Shown: piece by piece, positions 7,744 through 17,653 of the stretch
Layout: every line of letters begins with the position of its first letter
How positions within the stretch are numbered: position 1 is the first letter of the stretch
Assembly: GCA_903823025.1 (NCBI GenBank)
Contig: CAIJRK010000045.1
Coordinates: 1 to 35,007 of the forward strand
Source: an uncultured beta proteobacterium
GTDB taxonomy: Bacteria; Pseudomonadota; Gammaproteobacteria; Burkholderiales; Burkholderiaceae_C
Reading direction: 5' to 3'
Length of the DNA stretch: 35,007 nt
Notes under the pieces: model-generated
The model's input: the letters and a program-made list of their open reading frames with translations, nothing else
The model's database searches: none
Told to the model about the DNA's origin: nothing
Program-made: the position numbers and the translations under genes

Positions 7744-7752
7744 AAACAAACA

Positions 7753-8664
7753 ATGACAACCAAAGACACCCCTTTAGAGATTGTGCTGATCACCGGTATG
7801 TCAGGCTCCGGCAAATCAGTGGCTTTGAACGCGCTGGAAGATGCGGGTTTTTTTTGCGTCGATAACTTGCCGCCTGAGTTGCTGGTGCCGTTTGTTGCCC
7901 TGGAAAAAGAACATAAAGCCAGCCGTGTGGCCATTGCGATGGATGTGCGCACCGCCACCTCGCTACCCTTGTTGCCAGAGCAACTGTCAGTCCTGAAAAA
8001 ACAGGGCGTGACTGTTAAATCACTGTTTCTGGATGCCACGACTGGCACATTGGTGCGGCGCTACTCTGAAACCCGACGCAAACATCCCCTCTCACAAACG
8101 ACCTCGGAACACACTGTGCAAGGCCTGCGACACGCCTTGGTTGAAGCCATTGAACTCGAACGTCATTTGCTGGGAAATTTGCGTGAGCAGGCCTATGTCA
8201 TTGACACCAGCATCCTGCGGCCTTCGCAATTGCAAGGCTATGTCAAGTCCATGATTTCAACCTCCAGCAAGCAATTAACGCTGGTGTTTGAGTCGTTTGC
8301 CTTCAAACGCGGCGTGCCCAGCGACGCCGACTATGTGTTTGATGTACGAATGCTGCCCAACCCCCATTACGAACCTGAACTACGCCACCTGACGGGCCGC
8401 GATGCGCCGGTCGCTGCTTTCTTGCAAGAGCAGCCCGACGTGGCACAAATGCTTCAACATATCCATCAATTCTTAAACCACTGGCTTGATGTGCTGGCCC
8501 GCGACCACCGCAGCTACGTCACCGTCGCCATTGGTTGCACGGGTGGCCAGCACCGCTCTGTTTATCTGGTGGAACAGTTGGTGCAGCTTTTTGAAAAACA
8601 GTGGGTCACGCTCAAGCGACATCGGGAGCTGGAAGCGGTTTCGTCTGAAGCAATAGCTTCCTGA
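7753..8664 (+). CDS. rapZ: RNase adapter protein RapZ
   Basis: RapZ (YvcJ family) binds nucleotides and, in enterobacteria, hands the GlmZ sRNA to RNase E, tuning glucosamine-6-phosphate synthesis; the RNA partner in betaproteobacteria is not clear. The 303-residue product has Walker A GMSGSGKS (residues 15-22), [13 protein letters not shown] (32-44), the [24 protein letters not shown] block and the C-terminal [16 protein letters not shown] that defines the RapZ C-terminal domain. It is slightly longer than E. coli RapZ (284), the extra length being at the C-terminus. Its 3' end overlaps the 3' end of mutY by 53 nt on the opposite strand. The usual neighbours hprK and ptsN are not in the window. 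Confidence 0.95.
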   Translation: MTTKDTPLEIVLITGMSGSGKSVALNALEDAGFFCVDNLPPELLVPFVALEKEHKASRVAIAMDVRTATSLPLLPEQLSVLKKQGVTVKSLFLDATTGTLVRRYSETRRKHPLSQTTSEHTVQGLRHALVEAIELERHLLGNLREQAYVIDTSILRPSQLQGYVKSMISTSSKQLTLVFESFAFKRGVPSDADYVFDVRMLPNPHYEPELRHLTGRDAPVAAFLQEQPDVAQMLQHIHQFLNHWLDVLARDHRSYVTVAIGCTGGQHRSVYLVEQLVQLFEKQWVTLKRHRELEAVSSEAIAS

Positions 8665-9670
8665 CAGGCGCGGGCAAACCCAAAGAAGGCCAATCATCAG
8701 CGGCAAACCAGCGGCCCTCTGATGGCGGCATGGCCGGGCGTGGCAATGACACCTGAACTGCGTGCAAATACAAATCTTTGTGGGTCAATACATGGGTAAA
8801 AACGGGGTCATCCTGTAACGCTGCGTGATAGCGGGCGGGCACCGCCGCTTGCAAAGCCTCACGACTGTCAAAGAGCGGAAAACAATAAAGTCCCGCCCAA
8901 ACACCGGGCGTGGGTCGTTTGTTCAGCCACACAGAGGCATCCCCGGCCTGCGCCCACAGCAACCAGATGGACTGTGAACTGCGTTTGAGTTTGCGTGTTT
9001 TAACCGGGTATTTCTCAGGCTGACCTTGCTTGCGCGCCACACAAGACAGCGCCAATGGACAAATAATGCATGCTGGTTTTTTGCTGGTGCAAACGGTTGC
9101 CCCCAAGTCCATTACCCCTTGTGTATAACGCGGCATGGTTTGCTGTAAATCATTCGCAGGGAGTAATTCTGAAGCCGCGTTCCATAGTTTTTTTTCGTTG
9201 GCAGAGGAGGCCATATCTGCATCAAAACCCAGCACACGAGTTAGCACGCGTTTAACGTTGCCGTCCAAAATAGCGACACGCTCACCAAAACACAGGGACG
9301 CAATGGCCGCTGCTGTGGAGCGCCCAATGCCAGACAAGGTTTGCAATTGTTGCGCGGTTTGTGGAAAAACGCCGCCGTGTAAATCCATGACGGTCACCGC
9401 GCACAAGTGCAGGTTGCGCGCCCGACTGTAGTAGCCCAAACCGCTCCACAAACCCAGCACGTCATCCAGCGGCGCAGCAGCGAGCGACCTGACGGTTGGA
9501 AAACGCGCTAAAAAACGGGGGTAGTAATCAAGCACTGTCGCCACTTGCGTTTGCTGCAACATCACTTCGGACAGCCAGACGCGATAGGGGTCGCGCGTGT
9601 TTTGCCAAGGCAAATCGTGACGACCATGCGTTTTTTGCCAGGATACGATCTGAGTCGCCAAATCCATCAT
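8612..9670 (-). CDS. mutY: Adenine DNA glycosylase MutY
   Basis: MutY removes adenine mispaired with 8-oxoguanine, the second line of the GO repair system. The 352-residue product carries the catalytic glutamate in [10 protein letters not shown] (E35), the helix-hairpin-helix [12 protein letters not shown] (112-123), LDGNVKRVL with the catalytic aspartate (D136), and the [4Fe-4S] cluster cysteines C194, C201, C204 and C210 with the expected spacing. A C-terminal Nudix-like 8-oxoG recognition domain follows (from about 230). The start is ATG at 9670, 18 nt after the dynamin gene, so they are probably co-transcribed. The last 53 nt run antisense to rapZ. Confidence 0.97.
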   Translation of the reverse strand: MMDLATQIVSWQKTHGRHDLPWQNTRDPYRVWLSEVMLQQTQVATVLDYYPRFLARFPTVRSLAAAPLDDVLGLWSGLGYYSRARNLHLCAVTVMDLHGGVFPQTAQQLQTLSGIGRSTAAAIASLCFGERVAILDGNVKRVLTRVLGFDADMASSANEKKLWNAASELLPANDLQQTMPRYTQGVMDLGATVCTSKKPACIICPLALSCVARKQGQPEKYPVKTRKLKRSSQSIWLLWAQAGDASVWLNKRPTPGVWAGLYCFPLFDSREALQAAVPARYHAALQDDPVFTHVLTHKDLYLHAVQVSLPRPAMPPSEGRWFAADDWPSLGLPAPVRKLLLQTKPLPAPDVA

Positions 9671-9688
9671 TTAAATTTTCACAGTCAC

Positions 9689-11650
9689 TCAAAATTTTTC
9701 AGAAACGGGCGCGGCCTCAGTCATTGGCCGGTCGATGGCGGTCACCAAATAGTCTGTTAACTCGGCCAGTTTGGTTTCGAGTTGATCCAGCGCGTCGCCC
9801 CGGCTTTCTATTTCATGAATGCGCTCATCAAGCCCACCTGATGCCTGTTGAATGCGGTCAATGGCTTCCAGACGCCGGACAAAGTTTCGGTGACGCTCAC
9901 GCAACTGGGCATCCAGTTGGGCGGCAGCCGATTTGCTCCACAACTCAATATCACCCAGCGCCGTTTCATGAATAGCTCGAAGACGCGTGGACAGGGCACG
10001 CACCAAACGATCCGCAAACTCGGGTTGTGCGAGCCGTAAGGCGTTGCCAATACTCAAATACTGCAAATGACTGCGCTCCACCAAGTCAAGCTCATGGCGG
10101 TACTCGGTCAGTGAGGGTTCCGTCTGGGCTTGCAGTGAAAATCCATGTTCGGCATTCAATTGCCGGAACGTCGCCGCCAGCATGGCTTGAATTTCCTGAC
10201 TCAGGGATTGAACTTTATCCAGACTCAAGCGCAATTGATCAAAAGTGTTGGCATACGCGCGATTGATACCCAGTTTGAGACCTTTTTGATGCAGAACCTG
10301 GGTCAGTTGCATCATTTCTGTTTTGAGCGTGGCTGGCCCCAGCGCCACAAACACTTCGCGCAACAGTTTCAGATGCACTGAGCGCACGGCATGAATTTTG
10401 GCGCCCCCCAGATCAAACTCGGCCTGTTCTTGCGAAACCCTGCTGCGCATCCCCTTGATCACGGGCGAATTTTTGCCTTGTAGCCCCTTGAGTTCAATCA
10501 TCTGCTCGGTTAAATCAGAGCGGCGAATGTTGAGGATGCGACTTGTCTCCGTGCGCAAGTCTGAGATGCTCTTGTTCACAGCGGCCCGCAGCATGTGTCG
10601 GCGCTTGCCCATGATGCCTTGACTGAGCGCCTCTTCCAGCGTCGCCAAACAACTGAGTTTTAACAGCGCCGGGTCATCGGTGACTTTGGCGACCAGCCCC
10701 TTTTGAGCGGACACAGGAATGACCTGTGCCACCGGAATTCCCAAAATCTCGGCGGTGGACGCACGTTGGCGCTCAATTTGCGCCTGCACTTGAGCGGGAG
10801 AACTCAGGGCGTCCCATAAGGTGTCAATCTTGTTGAGAACCACCAGTCGGGTGTTGGTCTCGTCTGAATCCTCAATCAGGTGTTCACGCCAGATGGCAAG
10901 GTCTGATTTGGTGACCCCTGTGTCGGCACCCAACAAAAAAACAACCGCATGGGCCTGCGGAATCAAGCTGACGGTGAGTTCAGGCTCGGCCCCAATCGCG
11001 TTGAGTCCTGGCGTGTCCAAAATGACCAGCCCCTGTTTTAACAAAGGGTGTGCAATATTAATGAGCGCATGGCGCCATTTGGGCACCTCCACCAAACCTT
11101 GCGCATCTACCGTCGGGTTGTCCTGTGGCGTTTCAAGTTGCCACAGTCCGAGCGCGCGCGCATCGTCTTGCGTCACGCGACGTGTTTCTGACACTTTTTC
11201 AAGCGCCACGGACAACTGCTTCGGGTCATTGACATCAAGATCAATGCGCACCCATTTTTCGGGCACCATACGCCACTCCATCAGTGACTGAGGCTGGATG
11301 CGGGTGTCAATCGGGAGCAGACGCAGACAAGGGGGAACGTCGGCGTCATAGCCCATTTCAGTGGGGCACATGGTGGTTCGCCCGGCACTGGCGGGCATGA
11401 TGCGCCGCCCATACCCGGCAAAGAAAATAGCGTTGATCAGTTCGGACTTGCCACGCGAGAACTCCGCCACAAAAGCCACCATCACTTTGTCGGCGCGCAC
11501 CCGGGATTCCAGACGTTGCAGCCGTTCTTCTACCGCCGCGTCCAGCAAATCGTGGTCTTTCATCCATTCGGCCAGCAGCTTCAACCGAAGGGCAAACTCA
11601 CGTCGCCAGGTGCCGTGTTGGTCAAACTTGTCGTTGAATGAGGTACCCAA
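9689..11650 (-). CDS. Dynamin-like GTPase
   Basis: A 653-residue large GTPase. G1 is AEFSRGKS (62-69), where the first glycine of GxxxxGKS is alanine and the usual GKST is GKSE; the G2 threonine is in AGRTTMCPTEM (89-99); G3 is DTPGLN (212-217); G4 is NKID (273-276). From about residue 365 to the end it is helical and charged, as in the stalk of bacterial dynamin-like proteins, ending with a heptad-like LDQLETKLAELTDYL. I see no convincing membrane paddle. The start is TTG at 11650, supported by a GGAGG (11655-11659) four bases upstream. Such proteins bind or remodel membranes; a role alongside mutM and mutY is not established. Its position between the two glycosylases (49 nt after mutM, 18 nt before mutY) implies one transcript. 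Confidence 0.88.
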   Translation of the reverse strand: MGTSFNDKFDQHGTWRREFALRLKLLAEWMKDHDLLDAAVEERLQRLESRVRADKVMVAFVAEFSRGKSELINAIFFAGYGRRIMPASAGRTTMCPTEMGYDADVPPCLRLLPIDTRIQPQSLMEWRMVPEKWVRIDLDVNDPKQLSVALEKVSETRRVTQDDARALGLWQLETPQDNPTVDAQGLVEVPKWRHALINIAHPLLKQGLVILDTPGLNAIGAEPELTVSLIPQAHAVVFLLGADTGVTKSDLAIWREHLIEDSDETNTRLVVLNKIDTLWDALSSPAQVQAQIERQRASTAEILGIPVAQVIPVSAQKGLVAKVTDDPALLKLSCLATLEEALSQGIMGKRRHMLRAAVNKSISDLRTETSRILNIRRSDLTEQMIELKGLQGKNSPVIKGMRSRVSQEQAEFDLGGAKIHAVRSVHLKLLREVFVALGPATLKTEMMQLTQVLHQKGLKLGINRAYANTFDQLRLSLDKVQSLSQEIQAMLAATFRQLNAEHGFSLQAQTEPSLTEYRHELDLVERSHLQYLSIGNALRLAQPEFADRLVRALSTRLRAIHETALGDIELWSKSAAAQLDAQLRERHRNFVRRLEAIDRIQQASGGLDERIHEIESRGDALDQLETKLAELTDYLVTAIDRPMTEAAPVSEKF

Positions 11651-11699
11651 ATATCCTCCAAAAATTCTTTAAATGTAGCACTGCACCAAGCCGCAGCGC

Positions 11700-12515
11700 C
11701 TAAGCTTTCTGACAGGAAGGGCAGTAAAAAGTGGAACGCTGACCTTGTCGCAAAGACTTGATGGGCGTGCCACAAAGGCGACAAGGCTGCCCTTCGCGCC
11801 CATAAACCATGGCTTCGCGCTGAAAATGACCGGATTCACCATTGGTGCTGGAGAAATCCCGCAGCGTACTGCCGCCTTGGGCGACCGCACGCGCCAACAC
11901 CTCCCGAATGGCGGCGTGAAGTTTGTTGATGCGTGGTCGTGTCAGCCGCGCCGCGCTCAGGGTTGGACGAATGCCCGCTATGAACAACGCCTCCGAGGCA
12001 TAAATATTGCCCACTCCCACCACTACATCGCCCGCCAGCAAGACTTGCTTGATAGCTGCTTTACGACGTTTTAATCCTGCTTGAAATTGCGCGACCTCAA
12101 AATCATCCGACAAAGGCTCCATGCCCAGTTTGCCTAAAAGTTTTTGGGCTTCGGGGGCTTCTTGGTGGTCCGCATAAACCACGGCGCCAAAACGGCGAGG
12201 GTCGTTGAGTCGCAAGATGCCCTGGGTGCTCACCATTTCAAAGTGATCATGCACGCCAGCAGGTGGGAGCTGCAGCGCAAAGCGCAGGCTGCCAGACATC
12301 CCTAGGTGCACCAGTAGTAACCCGTGATCCAAATCAATCAACAAATATTTGCCGCGTCTGCGAACCCCCAACACCGTTCGTCCGGTGAGCTGGGCCACCT
12401 CACAACCCAAGGGCCAGCGCAAGGCTTTGCCCAAGCGCACTGACACGACTTGCGCGCCCGTAATTTTGTCGGAAAAACTCAATCGGGTAACTTCAACTTC
12501 AGGTAATTCAGGCAT
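11700..12515 (-). CDS. mutM: Formamidopyrimidine-DNA glycosylase MutM (Fpg)
   Basis: MutM excises 8-oxoguanine and formamidopyrimidines opposite C and cleaves the abasic site by beta,delta-elimination. The 271-residue product begins MPELPEVEV, so that the catalytic Pro2/Glu3 follow the initiator Met. It has [14 protein letters not shown] (about 65-78), [11 protein letters not shown] with the DNA-contacting Asn (about 168-178), and a C-terminal zinc finger C245-x2-C248-x16-C265-x2-C268. It is the first gene of a probable mutM-dynamin-mutY transcript and diverges from the TPR protein, with only about 38 nt between the starts, where both promoters must be very close or overlap neighbouring coding sequence. 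Confidence 0.97.
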   Translation of the reverse strand: MPELPEVEVTRLSFSDKITGAQVVSVRLGKALRWPLGCEVAQLTGRTVLGVRRRGKYLLIDLDHGLLLVHLGMSGSLRFALQLPPAGVHDHFEMVSTQGILRLNDPRRFGAVVYADHQEAPEAQKLLGKLGMEPLSDDFEVAQFQAGLKRRKAAIKQVLLAGDVVVGVGNIYASEALFIAGIRPTLSAARLTRPRINKLHAAIREVLARAVAQGGSTLRDFSSTNGESGHFQREAMVYGREGQPCRLCGTPIKSLRQGQRSTFYCPSCQKA

Positions 12516-12553
12516 GGTGTTAAAAAATAGCTGGCATGGATTATTATGGCTTT

Positions 12554-14275
12554 ATGCTACGTTTTAATCGTTTCCCCCTCCTTCTTGTGCTCGTTTGTGC
12601 CTTGGCTGCAAACGCTCAAACGCCCGATAACAAACCGACCGAACCACTCAGTTCCGCGATGGATGGCGAGCTTTTTTACCAGCTTTTATTGGGCGAACTC
12701 AACGCCCGTGAAGGTGAGCCTGGCGCGGGTTACTCCCTGATTCTCGATGCCGCCCGCAAAACAAACAATGCCATGCTTTATCAGCGCGCTGTTGACATCG
12801 CGCTGCAAGCCCGTTCAGGCCAATCCGCACTGCTGGCCGCTAATGCCTGGAAGCAAGCGAAGCCAACGTCGCGAGAAGCCAATCGCTATGTTCTGCAAAT
12901 ATTGATTGGCTTGAACCGTATTGATGAAACACTGGCGCCGCTCCAGCAAGAGGTAAACACCGCCGATCCCCGGGATCGTGTGGCGGTGATCACCTCCATT
13001 CCGCGTTATTTCGCACGTACTGTCAATAAAAAACTGGCCGCTGCCACTGTCGAACAAGCGCTGTCGGGTTATTTGACGATGCCGTGGGTGGGCGTTTCTG
13101 CCTGGACTGTTATTGGACGTATGCGGTTTGAGGCCGATGACGTCAGCGGTGCCATTGATGCAGCACTCAAGGCGCAGGCCATTGACGCCCAGGCAGAGGG
13201 ACCGGCACTGCTGGCGCTGTCCATGATGAACGTCAAAGTTTATCAAGCCGAGTTCATCGTGAAGAAATACCTGGAAGGTCATCCACAGCCTGAAGTGCGC
13301 ATGGAATACATCCGCGCCTTGCTGGATGCCCAGCGTTACACCGATGCACGCGCCCAGTTGAAAATTATCACCACAGAAAAACCCGACCACGCCGATGCCT
13401 GGTTAATACGTGGCGCACTTGAATTGCAGGACGGCAAACTGGATCTGGCAGAGAGTTCATTCAAGCACTATGTGGCTTTGGCGCAAACCACCAACACGCT
13501 ACCGGCACGCGGTCTGGTGCAGGCCTACTTGTCATTGGCACACATTGCAGAACAAAGGAACGATTTTCCTGCAGCTGATGCGTGGCTAAACCGCATTGAC
13601 AACCCGCAAGATCGACTGAACGCCCAGTTGCGCCGAGCCGCCATGCTTGCCCAACAAGGCAAACTCGATGAAGCCCGTGCGCTCATTCGCAGTCAACCCG
13701 CCAGCACCACAGCAGACGCCCGACTAAAAATTGCCGCCGAGGTTCAACTGTTGCGCGATAGCAAGCACTACAACGACGCCTATGATCTGCTCGCCAAAGC
13801 CGTTGTCAGCAACCCGGACGATGTGGAGTTTGTTTACGATATGGCCATGGTGGCCGAAAAAATGGGCAACCTCGAAGAAATGGAACGACTGTTGCACAGC
13901 GCGATTGAGAGCCATCCGGCATATCCACATGCCTACAACGCACTGGGTTACTCGCTGGCAGATCGCAACATACGCTTACCCGAGGCCAAGCAACTCATTT
14001 TGAAAGCCCTGACGTATTTACCTGGTGACCCCTTTATTAATGACAGCTTGGGATGGGTTGAATTTCGCAGCGGCAATCTTCCAGAGGCCCGACGTATTCT
14101 TGAAGCCGCTTTTAAAGCCCGGCCCGATGCAGAAATAGCCGCCCATTTAGGCGAAGTCTTGTGGATGATGGGCGCGCATGATCAGGCGATCAGCACCTGG
14201 AAAGAAGGCGCTCAAATCAACCCTGAAAACGAGACTCTGCTTGAAACGCTCAAACGCCTGCGCGTGACATTGTGA
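12554..14275 (+). CDS. Exported tetratricopeptide-repeat protein
   Basis: A protein of 573 residues if started at ATG 12554, which gives a clean signal peptide (MLRFNRFPLLLVLVCALAANA, cleavage before QT). An in-frame ATG at 12536 would add six residues and is less likely. After a short linker the protein is helical repeats throughout; clear TPR-like units include ADAWLIRGALELQDGKLDLAES, VEFVYDMAMVAEKMGNLEEME and PHAYNALGYSLADRNIRLPEA, then FINDSLGWVEFRSGNLPEA (given only as positions of typical W/L/G/Y/A/P patterns). It overlaps lolB by four bases (GTGA), and this TPR-lolB-ispE order is common in betaproteobacteria. That suggests a role in the cell envelope, perhaps lipoprotein handling, but no biochemical function is known to me. 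Confidence 0.85.
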   Translation: MLRFNRFPLLLVLVCALAANAQTPDNKPTEPLSSAMDGELFYQLLLGELNAREGEPGAGYSLILDAARKTNNAMLYQRAVDIALQARSGQSALLAANAWKQAKPTSREANRYVLQILIGLNRIDETLAPLQQEVNTADPRDRVAVITSIPRYFARTVNKKLAAATVEQALSGYLTMPWVGVSAWTVIGRMRFEADDVSGAIDAALKAQAIDAQAEGPALLALSMMNVKVYQAEFIVKKYLEGHPQPEVRMEYIRALLDAQRYTDARAQLKIITTEKPDHADAWLIRGALELQDGKLDLAESSFKHYVALAQTTNTLPARGLVQAYLSLAHIAEQRNDFPAADAWLNRIDNPQDRLNAQLRRAAMLAQQGKLDEARALIRSQPASTTADARLKIAAEVQLLRDSKHYNDAYDLLAKAVVSNPDDVEFVYDMAMVAEKMGNLEEMERLLHSAIESHPAYPHAYNALGYSLADRNIRLPEAKQLILKALTYLPGDPFINDSLGWVEFRSGNLPEARRILEAAFKARPDAEIAAHLGEVLWMMGAHDQAISTWKEGAQINPENETLLETLKRLRVTL

Positions 14276-14781
14276 GGCGCCGGTTAGGCCTTATCGGTGC
14301 CACACTGGTCATTGCGACCCTGTTGGTCTCAGGCTGTGCGCTCCCACAACGCACCCCTAGCGATGGACAAGCCGAGATGAGCATCTGGCGCGGGCGATTA
14401 GCCATTCGCATTGAATCCGACGCCACAACAAAGCCCCAGGCTTTTTCTGCAGGCTTTGAATTGACGGGCAATCCCCAAACCGGCACGCTTACGTTGTTCA
14501 CGCCACTGGGCAGCACCGCCGCCGCGCTTTTATGGTCGCCACAAACAGCCCAGATGCGCACCCATGGCGAGATGCATGACTTTGACTCACTGGACGCCTT
14601 GATCAAACAAGCGGTTGGCACCGACATACCTGTAGCAGCCCTTTTTGCCTGGCTGGCGGGTGACAACAGGCTCGCTGCCGGTTGGCGTGCCGATTTATCA
14701 CAACATGCCCAAGGCAGAATTACAGCCCAACGCACCCACCCAACGCCTTTTGCAGAATTGCGACTGATTCTCGAAAAATAA
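14272..14781 (+). CDS. lolB: Outer-membrane lipoprotein insertion protein LolB
   Basis: LolB accepts lipoproteins from the periplasmic chaperone LolA and inserts them in the outer membrane; it is itself a lipoprotein. The 169-residue product starts at GTG 14272, overlapping the stop of the TPR gene. It has a lipoprotein signal with lipobox LVSGC (residues 18-22, Cys22 acylated; Ala at +2 is consistent with outer-membrane sorting). WRGRLAIRIE near residue 40 and the alternating beta-strand pattern that follows (GFELTGNPQTGTLTLFTPLG) fit the LolB half-barrel. It is slightly shorter than E. coli LolB (207), as is usual in this group. Confidence 0.88.
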   Translation: MRRRLGLIGATLVIATLLVSGCALPQRTPSDGQAEMSIWRGRLAIRIESDATTKPQAFSAGFELTGNPQTGTLTLFTPLGSTAAALLWSPQTAQMRTHGEMHDFDSLDALIKQAVGTDIPVAALFAWLAGDNRLAAGWRADLSQHAQGRITAQRTHPTPFAELRLILEK

Positions 14782-14836
14782 GACGCTATACGTTAAGGAA
14801 CGCGAGTTCAGGATTCAGTCCAGAGGTTTTAAATTT

Positions 14837-15700
14837 ATGAAGTCGCTCTACGATATTTCAGCCCCCGCCAAGCTCAATCTTTTTCTACATATTACCGGCC
14901 AAAGAAGCGATGGCTATCACTTGCTGCAATCTGTATTTATGCTGATTGACTGGTGTGACACGCTGCATTTTGACCTGCGTCAAGATGGACAATTAAGCCG
15001 CGAAGACCTTTCAATCCCCCTACCTGCTGACGATCTTGTTATTCGCGCAGCGCGTGCTTTACAGGCGGCCAGTCGTTGCCCGCTCGGCGCCCATATAGGT
15101 ATTGAAAAACGCATCCCCGCACAGGCGGGCATGGGTGGCGGCTCGTCCGATGCAGCCTCTACCCTATTGGCGTTAAATCGCCTGTGGAAGCTCAACTACT
15201 CTTTAGAAAAACTGGCTCAAATCGGTCTTACATTGGGGGCAGATGTTCCTTTCTTTTTAGCCGGACACAATGCTTGGGTCGAGGGCATTGGTGAGAAAAT
15301 ATCGCCCATTAATTTAGTATCGAGTCAATTTTTGGTGGTTAAACCGCCAGAGGGATTAGAGACAAAATTGATTTTCCGGGACCCACTCCTAAAAAGAGAA
15401 AGCAGAACTGCTATAATTTCTGGCTACGCTGCAGATGCTTTTAGTTACGGCAAAAACGATTTGCAGAGTGTTGCTCAAAAGCTTTGCCCTGATGTGACGA
15501 AAGCACTTAATTGGCTTGAATCACTCGGACTCAGCGGTAGAATGACAGGCTCTGGAAGTGCAGTATTTGCCCGAGTGTTGCAAGACATCAGTCTGAAAAG
15601 TGCACCAAGCAATTTTCAGATTAGGTTGTGTAACAATCTGGCTGCCCACCCTCTTGTAGGATGGGCATCAAGTGAAAGATTATCGGTTGACAACTTTTAG
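14837..15700 (+). CDS. ispE: 4-diphosphocytidyl-2-C-methyl-D-erythritol kinase IspE
   Basis: IspE phosphorylates CDP-methylerythritol at the 2-hydroxyl with ATP, the fourth step of the MEP isoprenoid pathway. The 287-residue product shows the GHMP-kinase motifs: SAPAKLNLFLHI with the catalytic Lys12, the glycine-rich ATP loop PAQAGMGGGSSDAAS (94-108), GADVPFF with catalytic Asp136 (134-140), and RMTGSGSAVFA near the C-terminus. The Shine-Dalgarno is weak (AGAGG about 11 nt upstream). It ends 14 nt before tRNA-Gln, so the tRNA may be processed from an ispE-prs transcript. Confidence 0.96.
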   Translation: MKSLYDISAPAKLNLFLHITGQRSDGYHLLQSVFMLIDWCDTLHFDLRQDGQLSREDLSIPLPADDLVIRAARALQAASRCPLGAHIGIEKRIPAQAGMGGGSSDAASTLLALNRLWKLNYSLEKLAQIGLTLGADVPFFLAGHNAWVEGIGEKISPINLVSSQFLVVKPPEGLETKLIFRDPLLKRESRTAIISGYAADAFSYGKNDLQSVAQKLCPDVTKALNWLESLGLSGRMTGSGSAVFARVLQDISLKSAPSNFQIRLCNNLAAHPLVGWASSERLSVDNF

Positions 15701-15714
15701 TTGCCGACCCGTGT

Positions 15715-15791
15715 AGGGGAGTCGCCAAGTTGGTTAAGGCACTGGATTTTGATTCCAGCATGCGAAGGTTCGAATCCTTCTTCCCCTGCCA
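15715..15791 (+). tRNA. tRNA-Gln (TTG)
   Basis: A 77-nt tRNA with encoded CCA. Acceptor AGGGGAG pairs with TTCCCCT (one G-T pair), the anticodon stem CTGGA/TCCAG encloses TTTTGAT with anticodon TTG, and the T-arm has GGTTCGAATCC. It sits between ispE and prs, a conserved position in Burkholderiales. Confidence 0.96.
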
Positions 15792-15858
15792 AATATTTAG
15801 TCGTGCGTGCCAAGCGCTGGGCGTATCGACGCAAACGACACTGAATTGCTGAACACTC

Positions 15859-16836
15859 ATGCAGGCTCCACATTCCCCCGATTTCATGGTTTTTACCGGT
15901 AACGCCAATCCTGGCATGGCTGCGGAAATCGCCAGCCATCTAGGCACTGGCTTGGGCGCCGCAACAGTCGGCAGATTCTCAGACGGCGAAGTAACTGTCG
16001 AAATTAATCAAAACGTGCGAGCACGCGACGTGTTTGTTGTGCAATCCACTTGCGCACCCACTAATGAAAACCTGATGGAACTGCTCATCATGGTGGACGC
16101 CCTCAAGCGGGCCTCGGCAGAACGCATCAGTGCAGTGATTCCCTATTTCGGTTATGCACGACAAGATCGTCGCCCGCGCTCAAGCCGTGTTCCCATCACC
16201 GCTAAAGTCGTGGCTAACATGCTGCAAGCGGTCGGCGTCGCACGGGTTCTGACAATGGATTTACATGCCGACCAAATTCAAGGTTTCTTTGATATTCCGG
16301 TTGACAACATTTATGCATCTCCTGTTTTACTGGGTGACCTCCGTCAAAAGAATTACGAAGATTTAATCGTCGTCTCTCCTGATGTAGGTGGTGTGGTTCG
16401 CGCCCGCGCACTGGCTAAACAACTCCATTGTGACCTTGCCATCATTGACAAACGTCGCCCTAGAGCCAATGTCAGTGAAGTGATGCACGTCATTGGTGAA
16501 ATCGAAGGACGCAACTGCGTCATCATGGATGACATGATTGACACAGCAGGCACGTTGGTCAAAGCGGCCGAGGTGCTGAAAGAACGTGGTGCAAAAAAAG
16601 TCTATGCCTACTGCACGCATCCTATCTTTTCAGGCCCAGCCATTGAACGCATTACCAACGGTGATGCGCTTGATGAAGTGGTGGTCACCAATACAATCCC
16701 ACTGAGTCAAGCCGCCATTGCTTGTAAAAAAATTAGACAATTGTCTGTGGCACCGTTGATTGCAGAAACAATCCAACGCATTGCCAAGGGCGAATCTGTC
16801 ATGAGTTTGTTCTCAGATCAAGAAAATCTTTTTTGA
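15859..16836 (+). CDS. prs: Ribose-phosphate pyrophosphokinase
   Basis: Prs makes PRPP from ribose 5-phosphate and ATP, feeding nucleotide, histidine, tryptophan and NAD synthesis. The 325-residue product is a few residues longer than the 315-320 common in the family. Hallmarks are [13 protein letters not shown] (about 38-50), [11 protein letters not shown] (about 95-105), [17 protein letters not shown] (about 134-150) with the catalytic His-containing region, KRRPRANV (about 198-205, flexible catalytic loop with Lys/Arg) and the PRPP-binding loop [16 protein letters not shown] (about 221-236). ATG 15859 has no obvious Shine-Dalgarno; an ATG at 15886 is possible, but the longer form is normal in this group. 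L25 follows 79 nt later. Confidence 0.97.
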   Translation: MQAPHSPDFMVFTGNANPGMAAEIASHLGTGLGAATVGRFSDGEVTVEINQNVRARDVFVVQSTCAPTNENLMELLIMVDALKRASAERISAVIPYFGYARQDRRPRSSRVPITAKVVANMLQAVGVARVLTMDLHADQIQGFFDIPVDNIYASPVLLGDLRQKNYEDLIVVSPDVGGVVRARALAKQLHCDLAIIDKRRPRANVSEVMHVIGEIEGRNCVIMDDMIDTAGTLVKAAEVLKERGAKKVYAYCTHPIFSGPAIERITNGDALDEVVVTNTIPLSQAAIACKKIRQLSVAPLIAETIQRIAKGESVMSLFSDQENLF

Positions 16837-16915
16837 TTTGAGCAAAAGTAGGCATTAAGCCTTTTAAAAATCGGGGTCGCACTGGTCGCGGTGGACTCTT
16901 ACTGGAGTGAATACT

Positions 16916-17572
16916 ATGAAATTTATCGCTTTTGAGCGCGCTTTGCTGGGCACGGGTGCGAGCCGCCGTCTCCGCATTATGGGTCGTACACCTGGTATCG
17001 TTTACGGTGGTGGTGTCGAAGCACTGCAGATCGAAATTGACCACAACGCACTTTGGCACGCCCTGAAAAAAGAAGCGTTCCATTCGACCGTTTTGAACAT
17101 GGAACTCGATGGCAAAGAAACCAAGGTTTTGTTGCGTGACGTGCAAATGCACCCGTTCAAGCAATTGATTCTGCACACTGACTTCCAACGCGTCGATGCA
17201 AATACCCGACTGCAAATGAAGGTGCCGCTTCACTACAGCGGTGATGAAAACTCCCCAGCTGTCAAATCAGATGGATGCATTGCCAACCATGTGTTGACTG
17301 AACTTGAAGTGCTGTGCTTACCTGCAGATATGCCGGAATTTATTTCTGTCGATTTGAGTGGCCTGAAAAAAGGCGGCTCATTGCGTCTGGAAGACATCAC
17401 TTTGCCAAAGGGCGTCAAAGCTGTCGCACGCGCCAACAACAATCCTCTGTTGGTCTCTGTTGTCGTCGTGGCCAGTGCAGAAGTGCCTGCCGCTGATGCA
17501 GCTGCTGCAACTGGAAAACCTGCGGGCAAGGGTGCCGCTGGTGCCAAAGCGCCTGCAGCTAAAAAGAAGTAA
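16916..17572 (+). CDS. rplY: 50S ribosomal protein L25 (CTC form)
   Basis: L25 binds 5S rRNA in the large subunit; the long CTC/TL5 form carries an additional C-terminal domain. ATG 16916 is chosen because GGAG at 16904-16907 is 8 nt upstream; an in-frame GTG at 16907 overlaps that Shine-Dalgarno. The 218-residue protein has the N-terminal L25 barrel with [13 protein letters not shown] (about 21-33) and [19 protein letters not shown] (about 66-84), a second beta-rich TL5 domain (about 95-185) with [19 protein letters not shown], and a low-complexity Ala/Lys/Gly tail (about 192-218) typical of betaproteobacterial L25. It is followed by a strong intrinsic terminator. Confidence 0.96.
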   Translation: MKFIAFERALLGTGASRRLRIMGRTPGIVYGGGVEALQIEIDHNALWHALKKEAFHSTVLNMELDGKETKVLLRDVQMHPFKQLILHTDFQRVDANTRLQMKVPLHYSGDENSPAVKSDGCIANHVLTELEVLCLPADMPEFISVDLSGLKKGGSLRLEDITLPKGVKAVARANNNPLLVSVVVVASAEVPAADAAAATGKPAGKGAAGAKAPAAKKK

Positions 17573-17597
17573 TTCTAAAAATCGCTGATGGCACATC

Positions 17598-17629
17598 AAT
17601 GGCTCACTTCGGTGGGCCATTTTGTTTTC
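17598..17629 (+). terminator. Intrinsic terminator after rplY
   Basis: Stem ATGGCTCAC (17599-17607), UUCG tetraloop (17608-17611), GTGGGCCAT (17612-17620) with one G-T pair, followed by TTTGTTTT. It lies 26 nt after the rplY stop and 25 nt before pth, so it should sharply reduce read-through from prs-rplY into pth. Confidence 0.9.
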
Positions 17630-17653
17630 TGCACCTACTTTGACAACTCATTG

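Noticed and set aside
16850..16866. AGGCATTAAGCCTTTT after prs as a terminator
   Set aside because: The stem is only four base pairs and the T-run is short; read-through into rplY is likely.
17588..17653. Upstream ATG extending pth by 22 residues
   Set aside because: The extension runs through the rplY terminator hairpin and is unlike other Pth N-termini; [12 protein letters not shown] is the usual start.
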